Shown here: in pieces, positions 14,435 through 21,743 of the stretch | Layout: every line of letters begins with the position of its first letter | How positions within the stretch are numbered: position 1 is the stretch's first letter | Origin: DATHGT01 sp035317605 | GTDB lineage: Bacteria; Methylomirabilota; Methylomirabilia; Rokubacteriales; CSP1-6 | Reading direction: 5' to 3' | Assembly: GCA_035317605.1 (NCBI GenBank) | Contig: DATHGT010000271.1 | Span: forward strand, 1 to 34,084 | Length of the DNA stretch: 34,084 bases | Translations under genes and position numbers: made by a program | Notes under the pieces: model-generated | What the model was told of the DNA's origin: nothing | Database searches by the model: none | Seen by the model: only the letters and a program-made list of their open reading frames with translations

Positions 14435-14457
14435 GGGGGGCCCCTACGGCTCCCCCC
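14435..14457 (+). repeat. Dispersed palindrome GGGGGGCCCC-N7-CCCCCC, copy 1
   Basis: A 23-base G/C palindrome followed by ATA and a run of seven C. It matches copy 2 at 31065 in 26 of 32 bases including the trailing C run. It lies just upstream of the start of the gene at 14427 and interrupts or borders the 46-bp repeat array. The flanking sequence GCGGCGATCATT occurs on both sides (14417-14428 and 14473-14484). Confidence 0.7.
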
Positions 14458-14472
14458 ATACCCCCCCGGCGC

Positions 14473-14610
14473 GCGGCGATCATTCGATCCGTACGACTCG
14501 CCACGTTACCTGTGATGAGCGGCGATCATTCGATCCGTACGACTCGCCATGTTCCCTGTGACGCGCGGCGACCATTCGATTCGTACCGCTCGCCGCGTTC
14601 CCCTGTGTCT
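14473..14610. repeat. Three tandem copies of a 46-bp repeat
   Basis: Units begin at 14473, 14519 and 14565, each starting GCGGCGA and including CATTCGATYCGTAC. Units 1 and 2 differ at four positions; unit 3 is more diverged. A partial fourth copy (12 bases) coincides with the start codon region of the gene at 14427. The array fills the 206-bp gap between that gene and polX, which otherwise holds only the palindrome and a -10-like box. Confidence 0.85.
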
Positions 14611-14620
14611 GGGCGAAGTG

Positions 14621-14626
14621 TAACAT
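14621..14626 (+). promoter_or_regulatory. Possible -10 box TAACAT for leaderless polX
   Basis: TAACAT ends 7 bases before the GTG of polX, with no SD sequence between. The match to TATAAT is 4 of 6. The spacing matches that seen before several other genes of the window. Confidence 0.35.
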
Positions 14627-14633
14627 TGCTCGT

Positions 14634-16394
14634 GTGAAGAACTTCGAGCTGGCGCGGTTGTTTTATGAGATGGCGACCCTGCTCGAGGTGCACGACGAGA
14701 GTCGGTTTCGGGTGCGGGCCTATCAGCGGGCGGCGCAGACGATCGAGGCGCTCAGCGAGGACGTCGAGAGCATCGCCGCGCGCGGCGGGCTCCAGAAGCT
14801 GCCGGGCGTGGGGCGCGACCTGGCCGCGCGCGCCGACGAATACCTCCGCACCGGACGCATCGGCCAGCTCGAGACCCTGCGCGGCGGACTGCCGCCGAGC
14901 TTCCTCGGCCTGCTCGAGATCCGCGGCCTCGGACCGCGGACCGCCAAGCTGCTCTTCGACCGTCTCGGCGTCGACTCGGTGGATCGCCTGGAGGCGATCT
15001 GCCATTCGAAGGAGATCCTGAGCGTCGGCGGCATGGGCGAGAAGACCCGCGAGAACATCCTCAAGGGCATCGCGCTGTGGAAGGCCGGACGCGCGCGCCT
15101 GCCGCTCACGCGGGCGCGGGCGATCGCCGTCCAGATCGCCGCCGCGCTCCGCGCGCACGGCGGAGTCGAGCGCCTCGAGATCGCCGGCTCCATCCGCCGG
15201 ATGTGCGAGACCGTGAAGGACGTCGACATTCTCGTCACCTCGACCGACCCCGCGCGGGTGATCGGCACGCTGTGCGCGCTGCCCTCGGTCGGCGAGGTGC
15301 TGGGCCGGGGCGAGACCCGCGCCTCCGTCCGCCACCAGGACGGAGTACAGGTCGACTTGCGGGTCGTCGCGCCCGACGCCTTCGGCGCCGCGCTCCAGTA
15401 CTTCACCGGCTCCAAAGCCCACAACGTCCGCGTGCGCGAGATCGCGGCGCGCCGCGGGCTCCGCGTGAGCGAGTACGGGGTCTTCGACGAAGCCACGGGC
15501 GCGCGCATCGCCGGCGCCACCGAGGAGGACGTGTACGTCGCGGTCGGGCTCGCCTGGATTCCCCCCGAGCTTCGCGAGAACGCCGGGGAGATCGAGGCCG
15601 CGCGCGAGGGACGGCTGCCCGCGCTGGTCACCGCCGAGGCCATCCGCGGCGATCTCCACGCCCATACCGAGTGGTCCGATGGTCACCATTCCCTGCAGCG
15701 TCTCGTCGAAGCCGCCGAGGGCCGGGGCTACGAGTACATCATCGTGTCCGATCACTCTCAGTCGACCGCGATCGCCAACGGACTGACCGTGGAGCGGCTG
15801 CGCGCCCAGCGGGAGGAGATCCGCGCGCTCCAGCCGCACCACCGCATCCGCATCCTCGCGGGGTGTGAGTGCGACATCCTCGCCGACGGCGCCATGGACT
15901 TTCCCGACGAGGTGCTCGGCGAGCTCGACGTCGTGCTCGCCGCCGCGCACTCGCGCTTCAAGCAGAACCGCGCCGAGATGACGGCCCGGATCGTGCGCGC
16001 GCTCGAGCATCCGCACGTCGACGTCCTCGCCCATCCCACGGGACGGCGCATCGGCACCCGCGAGCCCTACGACGTCGATCTCGAAGCGGTCTTCGCCGCC
16101 GCCCGCGCCCACGGCAAGGCCGTCGAGATCAACAGCTCCCCCGAACGCCTCGACCTCTCCGACACGCACGCGCGCCGCGCCGCGGAGCTGGGCATCCCCG
16201 TCGCGATCAGCACCGACACGCACTACCTCTCGGAGCTGGATCAGCTCGAGCTGGGCCTCGCGGTGGCGCGGCGCGCCTGGCTCACGTCAGCCCACGTCCT
16301 CAACACGCGCCCCCTCACCGACCTGCTCGCCTGGAAAGCTCGGAGGGGGGCAGCGGCCTGCCGGCTCGGGGACGTTAGACTCATCTCGCCATGA
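14634..16394 (+). CDS. polX: DNA polymerase/3'-5' exonuclease PolX
   Basis: A 586-residue family X DNA polymerase with a C-terminal PHP exonuclease, used in base-excision and gap repair. The N-terminal half has the 8-kDa and fingers helix-hairpin-helix motifs (LPGVGRDLAA, IRGLGPRTAKLL), the GSIRR nucleotide-binding motif and catalytic Asp residues in KDVDILV and QVDLRV. The PHP half has DLHAHTEWSDG, VSDHS, CECDI, AAHSRF, LAHPTGR and ISTDTHY, so all metal-ligand motifs are kept and the exonuclease should be active. The length matches bacterial PolX. It starts with GTG and overlaps the next gene as ATGA. Confidence 0.96.
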   Translation: MKNFELARLFYEMATLLEVHDESRFRVRAYQRAAQTIEALSEDVESIAARGGLQKLPGVGRDLAARADEYLRTGRIGQLETLRGGLPPSFLGLLEIRGLGPRTAKLLFDRLGVDSVDRLEAICHSKEILSVGGMGEKTRENILKGIALWKAGRARLPLTRARAIAVQIAAALRAHGGVERLEIAGSIRRMCETVKDVDILVTSTDPARVIGTLCALPSVGEVLGRGETRASVRHQDGVQVDLRVVAPDAFGAALQYFTGSKAHNVRVREIAARRGLRVSEYGVFDEATGARIAGATEEDVYVAVGLAWIPPELRENAGEIEAAREGRLPALVTAEAIRGDLHAHTEWSDGHHSLQRLVEAAEGRGYEYIIVSDHSQSTAIANGLTVERLRAQREEIRALQPHHRIRILAGCECDILADGAMDFPDEVLGELDVVLAAAHSRFKQNRAEMTARIVRALEHPHVDVLAHPTGRRIGTREPYDVDLEAVFAAARAHGKAVEINSSPERLDLSDTHARRAAELGIPVAISTDTHYLSELDQLELGLAVARRAWLTSAHVLNTRPLTDLLAWKARRGAAACRLGDVRLISP

Positions 16395-16852
16395 TCGACA
16401 CGTCGTTCGGCGAACCCGACGCGGGGGCGGAGAGCGCGTCGCCGCGCTCGTCGAGCAAGCCGGCGCCGGGCCCGCTGGCCCGGCTCCACATCCTGGTCGT
16501 CGACGACGATCAGGACACGCGCGAGATGCTGCGACAGATCCTCACCCACGCGGGCGCGCTGGTGACGACGGCCGCCGACGGCGAGAGCGCGCTGACCATC
16601 CTCCGGAACGTCTCCGCCGACGTGGTGATCAGCGACCTCTCGATGCCCCGCCACGATGGCCGCTGGGTCGTCCGCAACCTTCGCGCCCTCGAAGGTCCGC
16701 AGGGAAAAATCCCGGCCATCGCCGTCACCGCCTACCGAGAGACCGAGTCCGAGGCCGACGCGATCGCCGCCGGCTTCGACGTCTATCTGGAGAAGCCCCT
16801 CGATTTTCGCCGTCTCATCGACACGATCCTGCGCGTCGTGAAGCAGGCCTGA
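16391..16852 (+). CDS. Single-domain response regulator coupled to polX
   Basis: A 153-residue protein with a Pro/Ser-rich N-terminal extension of about 30 residues followed by a receiver domain. DDD at 38-40, Asp82 in VVISDLSMPRHDG and Lys in YLEKPLD are the phosphorylation-site residues. There is no output domain. The ATG overlaps the polX stop (ATGA), so the pair is co-translated. It closely resembles the receivers at 21744 and in the hybrid kinase at 4941 (shared IPAIAVTA and AAGF...KPLD patterns), suggesting a family of stand-alone receivers that feed into kinases or enzymes. Partner unknown. Confidence 0.93.
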   Translation: MIDTSFGEPDAGAESASPRSSSKPAPGPLARLHILVVDDDQDTREMLRQILTHAGALVTTAADGESALTILRNVSADVVISDLSMPRHDGRWVVRNLRALEGPQGKIPAIAVTAYRETESEADAIAAGFDVYLEKPLDFRRLIDTILRVVKQA

Positions 16853-16856
16853 CCCA

Positions 16857-16934
16857 ATCGCCGGCGCGTTCTTCTGCTGCGCCAACTGCGCCCGCCACGC
16901 CGGCGAACGCGGGCTCGCCGACCGCGCCGCCTGA
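16857..16934 (+). pseudogene. Possible remnant of a Cys-rich protein C-terminus
   Basis: The 90-bp gap after the response regulator reads, in one + frame ending at the TGA 16932-16934, as a short peptide with GAFFCCANCARHAGERGL. The dense CC-x2-C-x2-H cluster looks like a metal-binding tail and not like random GC-rich translation. No start codon or body of the protein precedes it, because that frame runs into the response regulator gene. It may be a decayed gene fragment or chance. Confidence 0.25.
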
Positions 16935-16942
16935 TCCGCCGG

Positions 16943-17527
16943 CTACGTCTGCGAGAGGTTCAGCCAGCGGCCGGGGACGTCGGGGGGGCGCCAGGACTCC
17001 ATCAGGTCCAGCAGGCGCGCTGACGTGTCGGCGGAGACGGAGAGCGGGTGGTATTCGCGGGGGACGAAGCCTTCGTCGAGCGCGTGGGCGATCATGCCGA
17101 GGAGTCCGTCGTAGTAGCCCTCGACGTTGAGCAGGCCGATGGGCTTTCGGTGAATGCCGAGCTGCGACCACGTGAGGATCTCCAGCGTTTCCTCGAACGT
17201 CCCGAGCCCGCCGGGCATGGCCACGAACCCGTCGGCGAGCGAGGCCATCAGCGCCTTGCGCTCGTGCATGCTCTCGACCACGCGCATCTCGGTGAGCCCG
17301 GGGTGCGCCAGTTCCTTGGAGGCGAGCGGTCGCGGGATGACGCCGATCACCTCGCCGCCCCCCTCGAGCATGGCGTCGGCCAGCACACCCATGAGGCCGA
17401 TGCCGCCGCCGCCGTAGACGACGCCGAGCCGCCGGCGGATGAGCTCCCCCGCCATCTCGCGCGCGGCGCTGGCGTAGGCGGGACGTGCGCCCACGCCGGA
17501 GCCGCAGAAGACGCAGATCCGCTTCAC
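16943..17527 (-). CDS. LOG-family (Lonely Guy) nucleotide 5'-monophosphate phosphoribohydrolase
   Basis: A 194-residue Rossmann-fold protein. It has CVFCGSGVG at the start, VYGGGGIGLMG for nucleotide binding and the signature PGGLGTFEE with the upstream Arg in ESMHERKALM. LOG proteins cleave cytokinin-type or other nucleoside monophosphates to base and ribose phosphate; in bacteria they are often nucleotide-cleaning enzymes. The GTG start overlaps the stop of the DapF-like gene as GTGA, so the two are coupled. Length is usual for the family. The natural nucleotide cannot be told from sequence. Confidence 0.92.
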   Translation of the reverse strand: MKRICVFCGSGVGARPAYASAAREMAGELIRRRLGVVYGGGGIGLMGVLADAMLEGGGEVIGVIPRPLASKELAHPGLTEMRVVESMHERKALMASLADGFVAMPGGLGTFEETLEILTWSQLGIHRKPIGLLNVEGYYDGLLGMIAHALDEGFVPREYHPLSVSADTSARLLDLMESWRPPDVPGRWLNLSQT

Positions 17528-18396
17528 CGCGCGCGCCGCACGTACGTGTCCTCGAACTCCGGGGTGAGCGTGCCCTCGCAGACTTCCTCGACCGGACCTT
17601 CGAGCTTGAGCGTGAAGTCCGGCCGCACGTGCACGGCCAGCTCGCCGCCGGGCATGCGCACGCTGATCCGGCCGTGGTCGCAGTGCCCGTTCTTCACGGC
17701 CGCGCTGGCCGCGCCGCACGACGACGAGCCCGAGGCCAGCGTGTAGCCGGCGCCGCGCTCCCAGATGCGGATCTCGATGGCGTCGCGCCCGAGCACGCGC
17801 GCGAACTGCACGTTGGTCCGGTTGGGGAACGCGGGATGGTGCTCGATCAGCGGGCCGAGGCGGCGCGTCTCGTCGTCGTCGAGACGGTCGCCGAACACCA
17901 CGCAGTGCGGGTTGCCGACGGAGACGGCCGTGGCCGTCACCGTGCCCGCGTCCCCGAGCGAGAGCGACACCCCGACGGCCTCGGCGGCCCCGTGCGTCAT
18001 CGGAATCTCGGCCGGGCGAAACGTCGCGTGGCCCATCTCCACGGTCACGAACGTGACGCGGCCGTTCTTGGTCTGGCACTGGCACTCGACGATCCCGCCC
18101 GGCGTGTCGACCGTGAACACGTCGCGCTTGGCGTGGCCGTGATCGCGCAGGAACTTGGCGAAGATCCGGAGCCCGTTGCCGGACTTCTCGGCCTCGCTGC
18201 CGTCGGGATTGAAGATCCTGAGCCCGAAGTCCGCGCGCGTCGAGGGCACGCGCAGCAGGATGCCGTCGGAGCCCACGCCCCAGTTGCGGTCGCAGATCTT
18301 GACGATCGCCGCCGTGCTGAGCGGCCCCGGCAGGTCTGCCTCCTGCATCACGAGATAGTCGTTGCCGAGCCCGTGGCCCTTGACGAAGGGAATCAT
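17524..18396 (-). CDS. Diaminopimelate epimerase-like protein with both catalytic Cys replaced by Ser
   Basis: A 290-residue protein with the DapF fold pattern: GHGLGNDYLV at the start, IFNPDGSEAEKSGNGLR in the first half and ERGAGYTLASGSSSCGAA in the second. In DapF the two racemising cysteines sit in the motifs xxCGNGxR and TxACGTG. Here they are Ser72 and Ser222. Cys227 is the nearby, non-catalytic position. A true cofactor-free two-base epimerase needs the thiols, so this is likely a different isomerase or binding protein, although annotation pipelines may call it dapF. The ATG overlaps the upstream stop (ATGA) and the 3' end overlaps the LOG gene. No other lysine biosynthesis gene is near. 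Confidence 0.85.
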   Translation of the reverse strand: MIPFVKGHGLGNDYLVMQEADLPGPLSTAAIVKICDRNWGVGSDGILLRVPSTRADFGLRIFNPDGSEAEKSGNGLRIFAKFLRDHGHAKRDVFTVDTPGGIVECQCQTKNGRVTFVTVEMGHATFRPAEIPMTHGAAEAVGVSLSLGDAGTVTATAVSVGNPHCVVFGDRLDDDETRRLGPLIEHHPAFPNRTNVQFARVLGRDAIEIRIWERGAGYTLASGSSSCGAASAAVKNGHCDHGRISVRMPGGELAVHVRPDFTLKLEGPVEEVCEGTLTPEFEDTYVRRAR

Positions 18397-19556
18397 CGGC
18401 CCGACACCTTCACCCGGCAGCCCCGCGCCGACGACAGATACCCGGCGTAGATCACCTCCACCACGTCGCGCGCGAGCGCGCCACCGGACAACGGCTCGCG
18501 CCGCCCGCCGATCGCGTCGACGAAATCTTCGAGCTCCTGCGGATACCCGCGCATCCAGTCCTCCTCGGGGGCCGGAAACTGCCAGCCCGCCTTCGTCTCG
18601 ACCTTCTCGGAGATGTACTCGTCGCCCCACACCGAGGCATCGGGCGCGTACGCCATGACGGTGGTGCTGGGGGTGATGTTGGCCTGGAGCACGCCGTTGG
18701 TCAGATAGGCGGTCACCACGTTGCGCACACCGCCCAGCGTGACGTCGTTCGAGTGGATCGTCGCCTTGGTGCCGTCGTCGAACGTTATGACGGCGAGGGC
18801 CCAGTCCTCCACGTCCTCGGGGGCGGCGCGGAGAAACGGCGTGCGCCCGGCGACGTCGGGGAGCGCGGTGAGTCGCGCGGTGTCAGCGAGCACGCTCACG
18901 GGAAGAATCGGGCGCCCGCGGCGCGTCTGTCCCTCGTGGCGCTTGAGCTGGAGGACGACGCCGACGGGATGGGAGCCCATGCGCAAGAGCGAGCCGCCGC
19001 CGGCCGTCCGCCAGCGCCGCGCGTAGGCGGCGTGCGAGCCCGAGTGGCTCTCCTCCGCTCGCAGCTCCAGCACCGTACCGCCGGAGGCGTCCATGAGCCG
19101 GCGCAGCTTGGCCACGGGCGGCGCGTAGACGAAGTCCTCCGCGTAGCACAGGGTGACGCCGGCGCCCTCCACCGCGTCGAGCACGGCGTCCGCGTGGGTC
19201 AGCGCGGTCTCGAGCATCTTCTCCGGCGGGTCCGTCGCCTCGCCGAAGTATCCGGTGAGCGGTTTCTCCACGATCAGGTGGCGGCCCGCCCGCGCGGCCG
19301 CGATCGCGATCTCGTGGTGGACGTCGGTGGTTGCGCAGACGTCCACGACCTCGACGTCGGGGCACGCGAGGAGATCGCGATAGTCGGTGAACACGCGCCC
19401 GATCCGGTGGCGCCGGGCAAAGGCCTCGGCGTCCGCGCCCGTCCGCGCGCACACGGCGGCCAGCTCCACGCGGTGTCCCCGAAGCCCTCGATAGTTCACA
19501 GCGTGCAGATCCGCCGCGAACCGCGCCCCCACGATCCCGATCCCCAGCGGCTTCAC
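18393..19556 (-). CDS. Gfo/Idh/MocA-family NAD(P)-dependent oxidoreductase
   Basis: A 387-residue dehydrogenase. The N-terminal Rossmann fold starts GIGIVGARFAADLHA, the cofactor/substrate motif EKPL is at about 96-99, and the C-terminal alpha/beta domain follows. Family members oxidise or reduce sugars, inositols and related hydroxy compounds. It opens a three-gene - strand operon with the DapF-like and LOG genes, joined by ATGA and GTGA overlaps, so the three may act on one sugar or nucleotide-derived substrate (inference). The start is GTG. Two hairpins separate it from the upstream citrate synthase. Confidence 0.9.
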   Translation of the reverse strand: MKPLGIGIVGARFAADLHAVNYRGLRGHRVELAAVCARTGADAEAFARRHRIGRVFTDYRDLLACPDVEVVDVCATTDVHHEIAIAAARAGRHLIVEKPLTGYFGEATDPPEKMLETALTHADAVLDAVEGAGVTLCYAEDFVYAPPVAKLRRLMDASGGTVLELRAEESHSGSHAAYARRWRTAGGGSLLRMGSHPVGVVLQLKRHEGQTRRGRPILPVSVLADTARLTALPDVAGRTPFLRAAPEDVEDWALAVITFDDGTKATIHSNDVTLGGVRNVVTAYLTNGVLQANITPSTTVMAYAPDASVWGDEYISEKVETKAGWQFPAPEEDWMRGYPQELEDFVDAIGGRREPLSGGALARDVVEVIYAGYLSSARGCRVKVSGR

Positions 19557-19580
19557 CCGCGCCTCACCTCACCCTTGGGG

Positions 19581-19600
19581 CACGCGCCGGCAGGCGCGTG
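19581..19600. terminator. Perfect 8-bp hairpin after citrate synthase
   Basis: CACGCGCC-GGCA-GGCGCGTG, a perfect stem with a 4-base loop. It lies in the 80-bp gap between the citrate synthase stop and the start of the Gfo/Idh gene and follows the G/C hairpin at 19608. No T run. It may add to termination or shield the mRNA end. Confidence 0.5.
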
Positions 19601-19607
19601 ACGACCA

Positions 19608-19634
19608 TCGGAAGGGGGGCTTTCCCCCCTCCGA
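19608..19634 (-). terminator. Terminator-like hairpin of citrate synthase
   Basis: An interrupted palindrome with AGGGGGG and CCCCCCT arms around a short loop, extended by matching CGG/CCG outer bases, starting 2 bases after the citrate synthase stop. A stable stem without a long T run, as is common in very GC-rich genomes. Confidence 0.55.
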
Positions 19635-19636
19635 GC

Positions 19637-20764
19637 CTATCGTCGGTCGATCGGAACGTAGGCCTGGGGGGCCGGCCCCATGTACTCCGCGCGCGGCCGG
19701 ATGAGACGGTTGTTGGCGTGCTGCTCCAGCACGTGGGCGGCCCAGCCGACGACCCGGCTCATGGCGAAGATCGGCGTGAACTGGTCGGTCGGAATGCCCA
19801 TGGTCTTGTACGCCGCGCCCGAGTAGAGGTCGACGTTGGGATAGATGTGCTTGGCTTCGGTGACCGCGCGCGCCACGATGTTGAGGATCTCCACGGAGCT
19901 GGTGTCGCCGGCCTGCTGTCCGAGCTCGGTGGCGAGGCGGCGCAGGTGCTTGGCGCGCGGATCCTCGACACGGTAGACGCGGTGCCCGAAGCCCATCAGC
20001 CGCATCTTGTCGGCGATGGCCTTCTTGATCCACGCCTCGGCGTTCTGCGGCGACTTGATCTTCTCGACGACCAGCATGACCTGCTCGTTGGCGCCGCCGT
20101 GGAGCGGCCCCTTGAGCGCGCCGATGCCCGAGACCACCGCCGAGTGCAGGTCCGAAAGCGTGGCCGCGGTGACCCGGGAGGCGAACGTGGAGGCGTTGAA
20201 CTCGTGGTCGGCGTGCATGATCAGCGCGACGTCGAAGGTCTTGGCCTCCAGCGCCGTCGGCTTCTTGCCGCTCAGCATGTAGAGGAAGTTCGCGGCCAGG
20301 TTCATGCGCGGATTCGGGGCGATCAGCGGCTTGCCCCGGCGGATGCGCTCCCAGGCCGCGACCAGGGTCGGCATCTGGGCCGTGATCCGCGTGGCCTTGC
20401 GCAGGGTGGCGTCCCGCGAGTTGTCGGCGGCGTCGGGATCGAAGGCGGACAGCGCCGACACGCCGGTCCGCAGCACCTCCATCGGCGTCGTCTTGCGCGG
20501 GAGCAGGCGCAGCATGGCGACGAGCTTGGGCGGCAGCCGGCGATTGGCGGTGGCCGAGAGCGCCTTGACCTCCGCGTCCAGCTCCTTCCGGCTCGGCAGC
20601 CCGCCCTGCCAGAGGAGGTAGATCGTCTCCTCGAACGAGGAGTGGGCGACGAGATCGTCCACGTCGTAGCCTCGATAGAGCAAGCGGCCCTCACGACCGT
20701 CGATGAAACAGATCTCCGAAGTCGAAACGACGACGTCTTCGAGGCCTTCCTTGAACGTGCTCAT
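19637..20764 (-). CDS. Citrate synthase / 2-methylcitrate synthase family
   Basis: A 375-residue enzyme condensing oxaloacetate with acetyl-CoA (or propionyl-CoA). It has the catalytic motifs GPLHGGANEQV and MGFGHRVYRVEDPRAK with the two active-site His residues, and the Asp in YPNVDLYSG. The length matches the short, Gram-positive/archaeal-like type, which often includes 2-methylcitrate synthases. No prpB/prpD genes are present, so citrate is the default assignment. The ATG at 20764 follows a GGGGGAAC that may serve as a weak SD. An in-frame upstream ATG pair exists, but the added residues look like promoter sequence. Confidence 0.93.
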   Translation of the reverse strand: MSTFKEGLEDVVVSTSEICFIDGREGRLLYRGYDVDDLVAHSSFEETIYLLWQGGLPSRKELDAEVKALSATANRRLPPKLVAMLRLLPRKTTPMEVLRTGVSALSAFDPDAADNSRDATLRKATRITAQMPTLVAAWERIRRGKPLIAPNPRMNLAANFLYMLSGKKPTALEAKTFDVALIMHADHEFNASTFASRVTAATLSDLHSAVVSGIGALKGPLHGGANEQVMLVVEKIKSPQNAEAWIKKAIADKMRLMGFGHRVYRVEDPRAKHLRRLATELGQQAGDTSSVEILNIVARAVTEAKHIYPNVDLYSGAAYKTMGIPTDQFTPIFAMSRVVGWAAHVLEQHANNRLIRPRAEYMGPAPQAYVPIDRR

Positions 20765-20821
20765 ACGGTTCCCCCGGTTTCCGAAACGGTTCGAAACGCG
20801 TTCGCTTTTATCATAGCTCGC
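20765..20821. promoter_or_regulatory. Divergent control region of citrate synthase and methyltransferase
   Basis: 57 bases between two divergent genes. TATCATA at 20809-20815 gives a -10-like TATCAT on the + strand, 7 bases before the methyltransferase ATG, and TATGAT on the - strand for citrate synthase. Two adjacent palindromic elements, GTTTCCGAAAC (20777-20787) and GGTTCGAAAC (20788-20797), lie where the citrate synthase leader begins and could be a repressor site. Confidence 0.5.
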
Positions 20822-21661
20822 ATGAGGCATCAAGGCGGGTCATCGGTGGTCGCCTTCTACGACCGGCACCCGATCAGCGAGGCCCACGTGATGGCGGCGC
20901 TGCGTCGCCGCGGGCTCGTCTCCGGCCGCGGCGTCACCCCCGAGGACCTGGTCGAGTTCGACCAGGATCACTACGGTGGGCCGGCCGCCGTGGACACACT
21001 GGCCCGTCGCGCGGGCGTCGGGGCCGGGTCGCGGGTGCTCGACGTGTGCGCCGGGCTCGGCGGCCCCGCCCGCGTGCTGGCCCACCGTCGAGGCTGCCGG
21101 GTCGTGGCGTGCGAGCTGAACCACGGCCGCGCGGCCGGCGGAGCGCGCCTGACCCGGCTCGTGGGGCTGGCCGGACGGATCGCCATGGTCCGAGCGGATG
21201 CCCTGGCCCTGCCCTTTGCCCCGGCGAGCTTCGACGCCTGCCTCAGCCAGGAAGGATTGCTCCACATCGACGACAAGGCCACGGTGCTCGCGGAATGTCA
21301 CCGCGTGCTCGCGTCCGGCGGACGCCTCGCCTTCACCGACTGGGTCGCCCAGCCGCGGCTGGGCGACCGGGAGCGCGGCCAGCTCCGCCGGTGGATGGCC
21401 GCGACCACGCTCCAGGGTCTGGACGGTTACCGCACGCTCCTGGGTCGCGCCGGGTTTCGCGCCGTCGAGGCCGAGGACGTGTCGGTCGAGTGGCGTTCGG
21501 TCCTGAGAGGGCGCGTGGCGAAGTTCAGGGCCACCCGCGCCGAAGCCGTCGCCACGCTCGGCGAGGTTCGTTATGCCGAGTACGATCAGCTCTTCGCCTT
21601 CTTCGTCGGGCTCGTGGAGGACGGCAAGCTCGGCGGCGGCCGCTTCACCGCGACACGTTGA
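20822..21661 (+). CDS. Class I SAM-dependent methyltransferase, UbiE/SDMT-like
   Basis: A 279-residue cytosolic methyltransferase. SAM-binding motif I is VLDVCAGLGGPAR (about 69-81), followed by an acidic loop ACELN, a DALALPF motif and LHIDDKATVLAECHRVL, a pattern like sarcosine/dimethylglycine and tocopherol methyltransferases. The N-terminal VAFYDRHPISEAHV stretch precedes the core. The ATG at 20822 lies 7 bases after a TATCAT box and lacks an SD, which suggests a leaderless mRNA. A much longer frame to 19598 is antisense to citrate synthase and is not real. The acceptor substrate is unknown. Confidence 0.9.
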   Translation: MRHQGGSSVVAFYDRHPISEAHVMAALRRRGLVSGRGVTPEDLVEFDQDHYGGPAAVDTLARRAGVGAGSRVLDVCAGLGGPARVLAHRRGCRVVACELNHGRAAGGARLTRLVGLAGRIAMVRADALALPFAPASFDACLSQEGLLHIDDKATVLAECHRVLASGGRLAFTDWVAQPRLGDRERGQLRRWMAATTLQGLDGYRTLLGRAGFRAVEAEDVSVEWRSVLRGRVAKFRATRAEAVATLGEVRYAEYDQLFAFFVGLVEDGKLGGGRFTATR

Positions 21662-21669
21662 CGGGGAGA

Positions 21670-21706
21670 GGGGCAAAACACGGAAAATGATTTCACGGAT
21701 TGCCCC
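21670..21706 (+). terminator. Imperfect hairpin after the methyltransferase
   Basis: GGGGCAA (21670-21676) pairs with TTGCCCC (21700-21706), with an inner GAAA/TTTC stem and loop ATGA. A CTTTTT follows at 21715-21720. This fits a terminator for the methyltransferase gene, or part of the leader of the next gene. Confidence 0.4.
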
Positions 21707-21743
21707 GGTCGCGGCTTTTTGTCGATAGTGGTCGCCACACTCA

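Noticed and set aside
14473..14610. CRISPR array
   Set aside because: Only three directly adjoining units with no unique spacers; a simple tandem repeat.
14526..16223. 565-residue frame antisense to polX
   Set aside because: Open only because of high GC; polX motifs on the + strand are complete.
17524..18396. Plain diaminopimelate epimerase (dapF) assignment
   Set aside because: Both catalytic cysteines are serine and no lysine genes are near, so the symbol was withheld.
19598..20821. Long + strand frame ahead of the methyltransferase, antisense to citrate synthase
   Set aside because: The encoded peptide is Arg/Gly/Val-rich shadow sequence. Citrate synthase on the other strand is certain, and the methyltransferase has a good start at 20822.
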